Source: Sanderia malayensis
Taxonomy: Eukaryota > Cnidaria > Scyphozoa > Semaeostomeae > Pelagiidae
Assembly (NCBI GenBank): GCA_013076295.1
Contig: RQOL01000466.1
Location: forward strand, 6,305,080-6,369,079
Direction of reading: 5' to 3'
DNA: 64,000 nucleotides
Below the pieces are notes generated by a model. It was not told where the DNA came from, did not search any database, and worked only from the letters and a program-made list of their open reading frames with translations. Below are positions 24,376 to 35,946 of the stretch, in pieces. A program made the translations under genes and the position numbers. How positions within the stretch are numbered: the first letter of the stretch is position 1; each line of letters begins with the position of its first letter.

Positions 24376-27160
24376 TTACTTGAAAGATGGTGAATGTCCT
24401 TTTGTTGCTTTTGTCCCAAAAGCGTTGAATCGCAAACACGGCATACTGAGAATATTGAAGAAGATCTTTCCAACAATCTTTGCTGCTTTCTTATGTTCTT
24501 TGGCATCTTTCAAACAACTGTAAAATTCCGAATCACAATCGCAATCATTGACAGTGAATGGTCTCCAGTTTCTGTACCCATAATCCTTTGAAAATGCATT
24601 TACTTTGCGGTCACATTTATCGTGGGATCTGCAGCACGAGTCAAGATCAGCGTAAGTGCCAAGCTGCTCATCATTTTCTGCTTTGTTGCCCATTCCACAC
24701 CATAGTGTACCTAAATTGCGGCAAACACATTTAAATCGGACTTATTCTAATCGGACAATTCTGATTCTTTTTTCGGTAGGCCAACCCAGGGCAAATTTAA
24801 ACAATTTCATTTCGTTTAACCTCTTTATACATTGTGATCCAGTATAATTATAAAACAACAAATAAAGAGGTAATATACAAACTATTTACAATTTATCCAA
24901 AATAAAATATATATCTTAGAAATACTATTCTTCCAGGAGTTCATGTTTAAGGAGGGTCTCCGATATCTCATTGGTCTAAAAGTTAGTTTCGAACTTGCTT
25001 TTTGAAGAGTACAGTAGATTCTGCATCTTTTATATTGTTTGGGATGTCATTCCACACCTTCGCATCTTAATACGAAAGGCTTTTCGAGTTATCTCTAGCC
25101 TGGGTCTTAGTACCTGCAGGTCATTCGATCTCCCTTTTTCATATGTTGAAATCGCTATAAAAGGATGCTTTAGAGTAATTTAGACTGGCGTCCGAAATAG
25201 TACAAACCTGGGAAAATCACTCTCTTCTCTGGGTTTTTACCACTTCCAGCTTCTGGCAGGTCATCTGTAAACAATGATATTAGGATTTTAAAGTTGAATA
25301 CAATAAACAGTAAAAAGTCATGATAACATGGCACAAGGATTGGGCTCGTCGATGTAGTTTCAATTATGGTTACAATTCTGTCGAGTTGAAATGCAACCAT
25401 TTCGTCAAAATCTTAGTCACGAACGTTGAACACTGTAAACAGTATAATGTAAACAGTATATTGTTGACCAATGTAAACAGAATATATTTCAACTTGGAGA
25501 ACATTCTAGCCATAAGGGAGCAGTCATTAAGTATCAGGGAGACCGGGGTGGAGGGAATTGAGCTGGGGTCTGAAATTTTGTGCATGTTTGTACTGGGGTA
25601 TGAATTGTATGACACCTTTCAAGCTGGAGTATGAAATAGAATTTCAGGATAGTCTAAAATATTTGGCAACTTATATATAAATGAGGTAGTCAGCAATATG
25701 TTCTTCCACTTTGTAGGTGGGCTTAAGTACTGCAAGTCATTACTTTTTTTCTTCGATAAATCTATAATTGATGACTGTTTCTTAGCCTCAGCCTCTTGCC
25801 TTTTTTTGGCTGCAACCCCTTCTTTGCCCTTTCCAACTATGATTGAGGTGTTGTGTAATAATTTTAGCATTTGCATGGTATCCTATTTGCATAGCTGGGG
25901 TATCAAAATATTTTGAGTCCTCAGACTGGGGCTCCAAATAATCTTGCATGTTTCACTGGAGGACAAATTTTTTGGAGCTACTTTTTCATTTCCCTTCACC
26001 CCCCTCCCCCTGATACTTAATGACTGCTTCCTAATGAGGAGAAAGCCAATTCAGTTCAGCAAGCCATTCACCGGCTATCGTCAGACCCCATGAGAATATG
26101 GCTATGAGAATATCGTAGGTAGCTTCGAAAAATGCTTGTTTTTTGCTGTACTTAAATGCTGACCGTCCAAATGTATTCCCCAAGTTTTGACCCCACTCCT
26201 TCAACAATGTTGTGAACTTTTCCGACAAGAAGTCGCAATATTGTTTTGCATTTAGTTTTATTTTAAAAATGAAGAAATGGAAAATACTTCCCGTCTACTT
26301 GATGTGGCTCAAGCCCTCACACTGTGATATTTTTGTCACGTGAACTGCGAGTAGTAGGCTGTTAGTCACTGTTGGCCGCCATTTTTCTTTTACTTGAGCA
26401 ATACTCGACTTATATTACATTCCACTATGTGTAATAACTCTGCCGGCACTTCCCCCCAGTCCCCTCTTTAATCCATTGGCTTTAACCAGTGCACCCATTG
26501 GCCATTTGTCATTTTGAATCAAAGAAAGAATGGATGGTCCTTTTCTAGTGATCTTCCCTAGGAAAAGCTCTGATTGTTTATACAGAGGCTTCTTGGGGCT
26601 ACGTTAATCATTAAAGTGGACCTACACGTTGTGAGGAACTTGCATGTGTTGAAAGATCTTCGATAGCTTCGATAGCCTTCGAGTTATGACCATTTGAAGG
26701 ACGAAATTGATGACGTCAAAGCAGGAACCCTTTTAAAGCCTCAGACCAAAGAATAAGTAGTAATTACATAATAGATTGAGAAGCAAACGTCGGACTTGCC
26801 TCAAATTTAACTGAAAGAGGTTTTTTGACCATCAAAGTATTTTTGTAGAATAGAAATTCAAAACTTATTGCATGGTATATTCCAGCCCTTATTTCGCAAT
26901 GTTCTTTGGTCTGAGGCTTCAAAAAAGTTCCTGCTTTGACGTCATCAATGGAGTCTTTCAAATGTGCATAACTCGAAAACGAAAAGCAATACTGAAGTTT
27001 TGTAAACATTATATTTCCTTACAATTGAAGGCCTTACAACACATGCAATTCCCTCACAACGTGTAGTTCCACTTTAAGTGTATGTCTCGGAAGTAGAGAA
27101 CTTACCGACCGACCTGCCAAAAACTTCCATGAACAGAATAGAAAGAACAATAATCTTCAT
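24376..27160 (-). CDS. Secreted phospholipase A2, group III (bee-venom-like) type; three exons
   Basis: Predicted to hydrolyse the sn-2 ester of phospholipids after secretion. Exon 1 27,160-27,106 starts at an ATG and encodes a hydrophobic signal peptide (MKIIVLSILFM...). Exon 2 25,264-25,208 is a short acidic propeptide ending in Lys-Arg, a likely processing site. Exon 3 24,710-24,376 carries the enzyme: TLWCG calcium-loop start, catalytic CCRSHDKC (His-Asp) and CDCDSEFYSCL. All three joins are phase 1 with GT/AG edges; total 447 nt, 148 residues. About eight cysteines lie in the mature part. Nothing is broken. Family members serve in digestion, lipid turnover or venom; the sequence alone does not say which. 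Introns are 1,841 and 497 bp, the first holding two MITEs. Confidence 0.88.
25516..26031. mobile_element. PIF/Harbinger-type MITE, TSD TAA
   Basis: Ends GGGAGCAGTCATTAAGTATC and, on the minus strand, GGAAGCAGTCATTAAGTATC; TAA stands directly outside both (25,513-25,515 and 26,032-26,034), the usual 3-bp Harbinger duplication. 516 bp, inside intron 1 of the phospholipase gene. ORFs inside are incidental. Confidence 0.75.
26615..27073. mobile_element. TTAA-flanked MITE (AGTGGACCTACACG family), copy 1
   Basis: Inverted ends AGTGGACCTACACGTTGTGA and AGTGGAACTACACGTTGTGA with TTAA at both edges (26,611-26,614; 27,074-27,077), as for piggyBac- or Kolobok-type elements. Internal inverted segments around TGATGACGTCAAAGCAGGAA. 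It ends 28 nt from the exon 1 splice donor of the phospholipase gene. A degenerate relative lies at 37,769. Confidence 0.75.
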
Positions 27161-27660
27161 CACTTCGGTCAAATTCTGCATCTGCCAAGATAGAAATATG
27201 CGGTTTTGACAATGTAGTTGGTTGTAGAGTAGCTACAAAATTAACTAAGCGCCCAACTAGGATTGAGCTCCTAGGGGTCCAGACCCCTGCCTTCTTCAAA
27301 AGAGGCGAAAGTGCCCTTTTTTATAGAAAAGTCGGCAGTTTTCTGTTTAGAATTTAAGTTCCTTTCTTCCATGGAAACTTTTATTTGTATTAAGCTTCAA
27401 ACCGAACAGGCAACGAGACTTTCGGAACCAGCCAGGCTAGCCTGCGTGCAGACTCTACGGGAGGAGGAAAAGTAGAGTCTGCGCGACGTCGACACTTTTC
27501 TTGTCTGGTGTCACATGGAGGTTCCCAAGATTTGAGGAATCTCTTTCATTGGTTAAAAAGCTCTGCTTTGTTTTTAATCACCTTGTGAGTGATGACTTAT
27601 GGTTTAATGTTAGTGTTTCCTGTTTCCAACATGGTTGAGTGGCAACGACGAAGAGCTTGT

Positions 27661-29650
27661 AATCTCGCAATCTAAGCAAATATGACAGGGAAGCTTTTCG
27701 ATATGATCTACAACAGATAGAGTGGGAAACCATCCTCAGCCCCCTTGCCAACGATCCAAACAGAATGGCAGCCACATTTCAGGAGATTTTTGAATCAATC
27801 CTTAACTTTAATGCACCTTTGAGGAAAAAGCGAATACGTCCTGATCCTGCACCATGGATAACTCCTGAAGTAAGTATACTTATGAAGGAAAGAGACAGGG
27901 CAAAAAAGGATGCGATGAATTCTCTTGATCTGTGGCAATCATATAAGACACTTCGCAACAAAGTGACTAAAGCAATACGAGATGTTTTGCAATCATACTA
28001 TCTGGGTCTCATAGATGAGAGAATAAAGAAAATCCATAAAATCTCCACAAGACTGGTAAAGGATTCTGGGGATTTTGTCTGGAAACCATTGACAATGATA
28101 TACAATTCGTCCCTGGAAACTGGTGTTTTTCCAGACATTTGGAAATTAGCAAGTGTCACTCCCATTTTTAAAGCCGGTCCAAAAAATGATGCAAACAATT
28201 ACAGGCCGATCTCTGTCATTGCTACTTTCTCAAGGATTTTGGAAAAGACTGTGCATGACCAGATGTTTGAATTTCTACAGCCCATATTTACGAATAACCA
28301 GGCTGCTTTTCGTAAACTGTACTCAACAATAACATAATTGATAAACAGTACTGACTCCTGGTACTCTACCATGGACAGAAGAGAAGTGAATCTGGCTATC
28401 TTTCTTGATCTGAAAAAAGCATTTGATACAGTCGTCCACACCATCTTATTAGAAAAACTAATAAAATACGGCATAAGAGGAATAACAGGCGACTGGTTTA
28501 CCTCATATTTGCAGAACAGGAAACAGTTTTGCACGGTGGACGGGCACAAGTCATCGGCTAAAAAGATAACTTGTGGAACACCTCAGGGCTCCTGCCTTGG
28601 TCCACTCCTGTTCATAATCTATCTGAATGATTTCGAAACGTGCCTATAATTATCGAAAGCCAGCATGTATGCAGATGACACACATGTTACGATAACATCC
28701 ACAGCGTTGAAAATCTAATTGAGAATGCTCAAAGAGAACTTCTCAATATTACAGAATGGATGAGAATTAATAAGCTGACTTCCAATCCTAAGAAAACTGA
28801 ATACATGTTGATTGGCCACCCCCGCAAGGTTAATAAAATAGATGTCTCTGAGCCGCTAATGCTAAAAAACTCAGAAATAAAGCGAGTAAAGAAGACAAAA
28901 TCGCTTGGGGTCATCGTAGATGAAGGATTGAATTGGGAACAACATATTAAAGTTGTTAAAGGGAAGGTTCGTGGAGGTCTTTCATCTCTTAAGAAATTAA
29001 AAAACCTTGTCCCACAAAAGCAACTAGATAATGTGTATAGGGCCCTTGTAGAAAGCCATTTACGCTATGCAAACGTAATATGGGGAAGTATTCCTAAGTC
29101 CAAAATAAACATCCTACAAAATCTAAAAGACCGAGCCCGAACCATTATTGAGAGAGCTAGAATTAAAGACAATTGGTCGTGTAATTTGCTCGATGTAGAG
29201 CAACTAATTAAATTCGATCGAGCAGCCATGACCTACAAGATTATGAACAGGATGTGCCCAGAGAGCCTTTGGGGCAAAGTCCCTCAGATATCCTCGCATT
29301 CAAACTATGGAAGGAGAAACTGCAAGAACATCCAAATTCCAAGATTTAACCTTGAATATGTGAAAAAAGGCTTCCACTATTCAGCTCTTACTGCATGGAA
29401 CAGCATCTCTGCCACAGTCAGGGAACTGCCTACCTTCCCGCAGTTCAAAAGAAATCTAAAAATTCACCTTAAGAGCTGAATAAACTAAAACACGACTCCC
29501 TGGATGAGCAGCGAATAGGCCCCTTAATAGTAGTTTTTATCCTTGTATATATCTTATTGTATTATAGAGTATCACTTTAATTTGTATCATTTTTATGCTG
29601 AAGGGATTTTGTGTTATAAATAATTTAATATGAATATGAAAATATGAATA
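27661..29650 (+). mobile_element. 5'-truncated LINE with reverse transcriptase (CR1/Rex-like)
   Basis: Inserted into the previous element with the 5-bp repeat CTTGT at both edges (27,656-27,660; 29,651-29,655) and an AATATGA-rich 3' tail. The frame opens in the linker before the RT, then shows RT motifs: FKAGPKNDANNYRPIS (block 1-2), FLDLKKAFDTV (block A), GTPQGSCLGPLLFIIYLND (block B) and MYADD (28,665-28,679, catalytic), then the thumb and the AWNSI C-terminus with a stop at 29,479. Two in-frame stops (28,335 and 28,647) and one frameshift near 28,700 make it dead. The endonuclease was lost by 5' truncation. Confidence 0.85.
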
Positions 29651-29878
29651 CTTGTCAATACCAATTTTACACTGTTGCTTCGTTCTAACATTGGTCATTA
29701 CCATTTCATTCTTCTTTGAGAATTTCCATCGGACGGCAGCAGAGTATTCTGACAATATGTCATTGCTCTGCAGTTTTCAAAACAAATCTGGGTTGTTGTT
29801 TCCAAACTGAAAATCGCTGATTTCAGCAGACAAGAAAAGTGTCGACGTCGCGCAGACTTTACTTTTCCTCCTCCCGTA

Positions 29879-30590
29879 TGCTAGGCGCACACGAGAGAAT
29901 TTTGCAAATTTCTCCTGTGTGCGGTGGTAAACTCGTAAGCAATTTGCCTTTTCAGACCGAAAGTAAAATATCTAACATGTTTGATATTTTTGGCACTCGT
30001 GCCATTTTGCACGCCGTGTGCGGGGATGAAAGCGATTTTGCTTACGAGTGTGGGCGCAAAGCGCGTGCGTTAGCTTTTCATTTGAAAACCGATGATCTGA
30101 TCGAAATGGCGACGAACAAGAGTGAATTTCTGAATGAAGCTATTTTGGAGGAGAAATTGGTAGATCTGTGGCCAGAATACCCTTGCGTATACGACGTGCG
30201 ATCACCCAATTTTAAAGACAGAGTGAGACGAGATATGGCCATCCACGAAATTGCTGAAAATCAGTGCTGTTTCCTCTATTTCAAACAATTCTTCATCGGA
30301 AGAACTGTTCGCTGACATTTTGTTGAATTTTGGGGCTGTTGATTGTTCAAGTGAAAAGCTGACTCATGCGCTGTACGCCCACACTCGTAAGCACAATTGG
30401 TTTCACCTCCGCACACGGCGAGCAAAATGGTACGAGTGCCAAAAAATATCAAACATGTTAGATATTTTACTTTCGGTCTGAAAAGGCAAATTGCTTACGA
30501 GTTTACCACCGCACACAGGAGAAATTTGCTTAAGCAAAATGGCATGAATGACACTTTGCTTTAGCAAAATTCTCTCGCGTGCGCCTAGCA
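29879..30590. mobile_element. PIF/Harbinger-like non-autonomous element with MADF-domain remnant
   Basis: Ends TGCTAGGCGCACACGAGAGA and, on the minus strand, TGCTAGGCGCACGCGAGAGA open terminal inverted repeats of about 130-170 bp. The 3-bp GTA flanks both ends (29,876-29,878; 30,591-30,593). Between them on the plus strand lies a MADF-type segment (LVDLWPEYPCVYD, then RRDMAIHEIAEN; about 30,140-30,255) that becomes scrambled near 30,290. MADF/Myb-type proteins are the usual second protein of Harbinger transposons; here only a fragment survives. Confidence 0.65.
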
Positions 30591-30611
30591 GTAGAGTCTG
30601 CACGCAGGCTA

Positions 30612-30900
30612 AACCAGGCAGGATGCTCTGTCACAGCAAATGGTTCACCGCGATTCACCGAGTCAATTTGACCCGTTAAATGCACATTTGCGGTTCATTT
30701 CATTCTCATTTTCATTTCAATTTATCAAGGAGGCAGCCCCCTCAGAGAACTGACTGACTTTTCATTTTTCAAGGGGACCTCCAGATAAAAACCTACAAAC
30801 TATACAATTGAAAAACAGCTAAAAAGTACTTACAATGAATATATATATAAAACTAAATAGTAAATCCTACCTATATAAAGAAAAGTGCCTATAAACAGTT
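30612..30900. other. Intergenic, no feature seen
   Basis: Short AT-rich interval between transposons. Confidence 0.5.
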
Positions 30901-31337
30901 CAGGGGTGGACAAGTACATTAAAACTTTTGACCCTAAGTTTTTCCTGAGTTTTGGTGAAGCTGGGGTCGAGCTAACTTGAAAGAAACCCAGTTTTTGGGA
31001 CATAGCTGGCCATCTCCAATACAGGGAAAAACACTTTGATTCCTGTGTCCCAAGTTTTTGAGTAATCTTACCCAGTTTTTAGACAGCTCTTGAAGGAGAT
31101 GTAAGGATATAAAATTCTGTGCTGAAACTTGTGTTGATTCTATGATAAGATTCAACCAGTTTTAAGACATACCTTGCCGAATGATCAGTTGTCCTAAGAA
31201 ATCGACGAAAAGGCCAACTTAGAGACAGCCAATAACAACCACTTTTCCGGACATAGCTGGCTCGGAAAGAAAGTAAAAAGGCCAAGTTTTAGGACAGACC
31301 TAGGACCACTGTCCACATATGCACATGACCGCCCCTG
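30901..31337. mobile_element. hAT-like MITE (CAGGGGTGGACAAGT ends)
   Basis: CAGGGGTGGACAAGTACAT at the left mirrors CAGGGGCGGTCATGTGCAT on the minus strand at the right. The flanks (AAACAGTT; GCAGTTAG) only partly resemble each other, so the target duplication has decayed. 437 bp, non-coding. Confidence 0.5.
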
Positions 31338-31750
31338 GCAGTTAGACTAGAAATTCCTACAACGATCGAGCACCGCAGAAACGACAACGAAAACCCCAAA
31401 GCAAATCTCCGTTTCCGACCCGGCAGACACCAAGCACAAGAACAACGAGTGCACCAGCAACTCCCGCCCCATTTCTTCCCAAGTGGCCAAATTTTTGATG
31501 GCCTATAGTTTTTACGGTCCGATGGTCATCGACGACATAATCAATTGTCATGTGATACCGAACACAATCGGAAATTCTCGATTGACGTGCATTTACTAAG
31601 TTTCTCCGCTCCGAAGCAATGGCTGCACACGTTTATAACATTTGTTTCAATAAAAAATCCAGCAACTGTGAGCCAGTCAATTTCCAGAGTAATATTCGGT
31701 CTCGGCTCCAGGCCACTTTGCCGATATCCGCACTCACAAATATTTAGGAT

Positions 31751-32107
31751 CAGGGACGTAGGAAGCATTTGTAACTTGCAGGGGGGGGGACGACATTTCG
31801 AGGGACCATTGTCATGGTCAGCGATATAAGTGTCAGGCTGCTTGTAGAAGGAATGCCGCAGCGTATTTTGAAGTTTTGGGGGCTAGTGGCAATTGGATAT
31901 GGTATTAGTGGGGTCTGGGGTGGAGCCCCGGGAAAATGTTTGCAACCAAGTCCTTTTTATATTACAGAAATGCCCTTTTTATGAACATAAATGCAACCCA
32001 AAAAGGGCACTTCTCTAGTCTAAAAGGGCACCTCTCTACTCTAAAAGGGCACTTGTCACAAACTTGGGGGGCCGTGTCCTCTGTGCCCCCCAGTTCCTAC
32101 GTCTCTG
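31751..32107. mobile_element. hAT MITE (CAGGGACGTAGGAAG), copy 1, TSD TTTAGGAT
   Basis: CAGGGACGTAGGAAG at the left mirrors the right end CCTACGTCTCTG. The 8-bp TTTAGGAT flanks both sides exactly (31,743-31,750; 32,108-32,115). It contains repeated AAAAGGGCACTTCTCTACT blocks. 357 bp. Confidence 0.88.
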
Positions 32108-32463
32108 TTTAGGATAGGGCTGCTCGGGTTACTTTTTTGGGTCTACAATTTGAGCAAACGTTACTTTTTTGGTCATTCAGTTGCATAATTTGGCTTCACG
32201 AAATTCTAAGTACTATTTTCGGTCTTGAATGCAAACAAAGTGTAAATTTAATGTTTCATCCACCGAGAACAGCTGACCTTGTGGAAACTTTTCGGTAAAA
32301 AAGTTTTCGGTAACAATGTTACAGCGAAACTTCAAAACAATGGAAAACAGTATACTTGGCTTTGTCTGCATGATTACTTTATAAAATGGAACGGCGTTTT
32401 CTTTGTTCTTTAGGTGTGCATGGTAAGGAAACTTATTTTTTTGGTCAAATTTTATGCAAGTAA

Positions 32464-32917
32464 GGGACCGCTCATTATTTATGCCTCAGGTCGGGGCCGA
32501 AGAGAAATAGGTTGTTTAAATGATTTTTCGGGCTGTCTTAAGGTTGGGTAAATCATCTTCTTTGTCTCTCAAAAGTTAGGTTAATAAATTTTATTCAGAA
32601 AGAGGAAATTAACGTAAACAATGGACTTATTCGCACAAAGCGATGTTGCAAATTGGCTGGATCATGGAAACTTGCATTCATTTTTTAGTTACATTAGTCA
32701 ACTTTCTGAAAGGTATGGGCATCAGTTATTGTATTTTTCTTTTTAGTGATGATTTTCCGTTCCACTTTTCTGTCGGTTGGGTAGCGTATCTTTAATAGCT
32801 CTTTATTGGTTGGGTTACTATTATTTTTATAGTCCACAAGGTTGGGTAGCAAAAAAATTTACCCAAATAAGCATTTCTCTTCAGTCCCAACCTGAGGAAT
32901 GAATAATGAACAGTCCC
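32464..32917. mobile_element. PIF/Harbinger-type MITE, TSD TAA
   Basis: GGGACCGCTCATTATTTATG at the left mirrors GGGACTGTTCATTATTCATT on the minus strand at the right; TAA at both edges (32,461-32,463; 32,918-32,920). 454 bp, non-coding. Confidence 0.75.
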
Positions 32918-33601
32918 TAATTATTTCTTTTGGGTTGATCGTTTGCAATCCTGAGGACAGCTATCATAAATATATGCGAGTAACACCCCCCCCCGGGCCT
33001 GTTACATTTCAGACGAAATTAAGCCGTCTTATGATTCTCTTCCATGTTCACACAACACACTAGAACAACCAAACAACATTTGTGGGATGTCGATTTTTTT
33101 GCGTTGATGCCTCTTTAAGACCAATCTCCGTCAAGTGATTTGCCGCCACCTTTTGCAACGAGAGATCGAGAAATTCATTACTAGGTCAGTGCTATTTTCT
33201 TGATAATTGTCTGATTTTATTTCAAACAGCTGTCTCTTGCAAAAGAAATAGCCGTGCAAAGGTAATGTAATTTATTTGGCTTTGTCCTCATTTGATAAAG
33301 TAATATTTCCCTTTTTGACATAGAAATGGAATTTCACAAAGAATTGTTTATGACTTTGAGAAAGAAAGCCGTTTGTGCAAGAATGAAGATTAATAAAGTC
33401 CTTAAATCCACCATAGATTTCCAGCGATAAATAATGTATGACTTGACAAAACTTTCATTGTGTTATGAGACAGGACTCTCTTCTTTTACGGGAACATGTG
33501 AGGATATATTTTTAACATCTTGGGTCATTCTTCTGGTGCCTTCAAGGATTAAAGAGGCATCAACGCAAAAAATTCGACATACCCAAAAATGTTGTTTCGT
33601 A

Positions 33602-33625
33602 ATAATAATAATAAATAATAATATT
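33602..33625. repeat. (TAA)n microsatellite
   Basis: Short AAT/TAA tract at the edge of the segment inserted in the TTAA-family element. Confidence 0.8.
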
Positions 33626-33799
33626 TCTTTATTTAAGGTTGGCTCTTATTGCTAGCTCACTTACTAATTTAAGCCAACCGAAACTTAAATATAGGAAACT
33701 ACAATAAACTAAATCTAAATTGCGTTACTACCAACCAAAAAAGTTGCGTTCCTACCAACCAAACAAAATTTTAATTGGTAGGATTGCGTCCCTATCAAC

Positions 33800-34395
33800 C
33801 AAAAAAGTTGTGCTGTTTATGAAATTTCGTGCCGATGTGAAGCTCGGTATGCAGGATGCACTACTCAAAGTCTAGTGCACAGAATAAAACAACATGTTTC
33901 TGCGAATATCAGGCAAAAAACAATTCCAGAAAGAGACCAGCCAACTAGAGCATGTCAGGGTCGTAAAACATCCAGCACCCAAGTTAAATGTGATTCGGCA
34001 ATTGGGCAACATTTACTGCGTAACCCAGAATGTTCTAAAACATACTCTGACGACAATTTTCGCATAATTGGTCAAGCCAGGTCGTCTTTTCACTTAGGAG
34101 TTTTGGAAGCGGTCTATATCAAAACAAAAGACCCGGTTCTGTGTAGACAAAATGATTTCGTTTTTTCTCTAGGGCTTTTCAACCATTTGAGGGGCGGTGG
34201 GCGTTAATTGGTGAAAACAATAACCAATCAGACGCTGCAATTGTTCACTCAAGCAATTTTTGATCCACATCTCGGTATAAATTTCAGTCCGACGTTCAGA
34301 AATATCCGACGTTTCATACTCTGAGGAGTGTCGGAGGAAGAGTATGCTTAAGTATGCAAATCAATGTTTTCGCTTTTTGTGCAATTCTAACTCCA
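33800..34395 (+). mobile_element. Penelope-like element: GIY-YIG endonuclease end and 3' module
   Basis: The frame to 34,207 reads AVYEISCRCEARYAGCTTQS and HRIKQHV, the GIY-YIG core order (Y-x-I..Y-x-G..R..H), followed by FRIIGQARSSFHLGVLEA, the usual C-terminal segment of Penelope-type endonucleases. The RT is absent. 34,208-34,395 continues into the non-coding 3' module with ATATCCGACG and CTCTGAGGAGTGTCGG shared with 19.2 and 23.7 kb. It lies inside TTAA-family copy 2. Confidence 0.75.
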
Positions 34396-34568
34396 AATTA
34401 CAAACGAGAAAATACTATTAAAGAAAACAACTATGAAAAACCCTAAATTACCTTTATACAATCTGCACAATCTACAACTGCAATCAAAATCGTAGCTTTG
34501 AATTTTTCTTTTGAAGCTGTTAAGTGTCTGGGACTCTTTCATAGGAGATGGCATAGCATGCTATATCC

Positions 34569-35014
34569 TAGCCTGCGTGCAGACTCTACGGGAGGATGAA
34601 AAGTAGAGCCTGCGCGACGTCAACACTTTTCTTGTCTGCTGAAATCAGCGAATTTCGGTTTGGAAACAACAACCACATTTGTCTGGGGAACTGCATAGCA
34701 ATGACATATTGTCAGAACACTCTGCTACCGATGGAAATCCTCAAAGAAAAATGACAAGGCAATGGCCAACCTAAGAAGGAAGCAACACTGTAAAATTTGT
34801 ATTGACAAGCTCTTCGCTGTTGTGACTCAACCATGTTGGAAACAGGAAACACAAACATTAAACCATAAGTCATCACTCTCAAGGTGATTGAAACAAAGCA
34901 GAATTTTTTAACCAATCAAAGAGGTTCCTTAAATCTTGGGACACCAGACAAGAAAAGTGTCGACGTCGCGCAGACTCTACTTTTCCTTCTCCCGTAGAGT
35001 CTGCACGCAGGCTA
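34569..35014. mobile_element. TAGCCTGCG-family element, complete copy, TSD GCTATATCC
   Basis: Both terminal repeats are present (TAGCCTGCGTGCAGACTCTA...), 446 bp in all, flanked by an exact 9-bp repeat GCTATATCC (34,560-34,568; 35,015-35,023). No coding capacity. It defines the family also seen at 18,289 and 27,438. Confidence 0.85.
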
Positions 35015-35592
35015 GCTATATCCTAGATCCAAGAAAACATGCATTTTCAATACTACACCCTGTTGTTTTTGGTTTCGGTACAAAAATATCATATGTTCAT
35101 TCTATTGTATTCTGTGAACATGGAAGACAATCGCAAGGTGGCTTAATTTCGTCTGAAATGTGGCAAGGGGTTGAATTTAGGGGAATGAAGTTGAAGCTAG
35201 CAAGGGTACGAGTGTGTGCGAGCCGGGATACCGGTGAAGTTGCTCTGAGCATTGACTGGCTCGCAGTTGCTGGATTTTTCATTTAAACAACTGTTATCAA
35301 CGTATGGGGTATTTCATAGAGTACACACGCTCTCAAGGGGGAGGGGGGTTTACTACAGAAACGAAAAAAAGCGAACGGGGGGAGGGGGTATTCAGCTGAG
35401 AGCGAACGTATTTTTTGTGAAGCAATATTGGGAGTTGAGGCCTCTCGTATATCAACTGGTGTATCGTTCCTACTTTTAGAGCCGAATATTTTGCATGTTC
35501 TATATGTAGTCTTAGGATCCGAACTTCTTGGCAATTTCTGTGTAAATCTGTTAGGTTGCCAAAGTTGTGCGCGCGTCTGCGTGTATGTCTAC

Positions 35593-35946
35593 CCCAGGGG
35601 GCACTCAATGGCTTTATATACGGGGATCTCCATCTGATATTTTTGGGAAAAGAAAGCCAGTCAACGTTATATTTTTGGGTCAGGACTTTTCATGAAAATA
35701 AGATTTGATATTTTTGGGAGTATAAATTTTTTTAAATGGAGATAAATTAGGTTTTATTATAGATACAAGCATGTAAATGTAACCTAGACTAGATTTTGTG
35801 CATTAAGGGTAATTAATTTTAATATTCTTTGTTTCATTGTAATGATACTTTTGCGTCATTAAAAAATTAGTTTGATAATTTTGGGATGATTTTTAATTTT
35901 TCGGATGGAGATCCCCGTATATAACACCACTGAGTGCCCCCCTGGG
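35593..35946. mobile_element. hAT-like MITE, TSD ATGTCTAC
   Basis: Ends CCCAGGGGGCACTCAATGGC and, on the minus strand, CCCAGGGGGGCACTCAGTGG. The 8-bp ATGTCTAC flanks both ends exactly (35,585-35,592; 35,947-35,954). 354 bp; the ATACGGGGATCTCCATC block lies inside both ends. Confidence 0.85.

Larger units (their letters stand above)
27438..30611. mobile_element. TAGCCTGCG-family element split by two younger insertions
   Basis: Long terminal inverted repeats (TAGCCTGCGTGCAGACTCTA; about 70 bp) at 27,438 and 30,611. Flanks AGCCAGGC and AACCAGGC are an 8-bp target duplication with one mismatch. The body is interrupted by a LINE (27,661-29,650) and, within the right terminus, by a Harbinger-like element (29,879-30,590). 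Confidence 0.8.
31345..33115. mobile_element. TTAA-family element (AGAGGCATCAACGC ends), copy 1, split by two MITEs
   Basis: 31,490-31,742 and 33,000-33,115 match the interior and right end of the clean copy at 41,455-42,230. The right terminus is TTTGCGTTGATGCCTCT followed by TTAA. The left end is eroded, so the start is approximate. The interior is split by the hAT MITE at 31,751 and the Harbinger MITE at 32,464. Confidence 0.65.
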
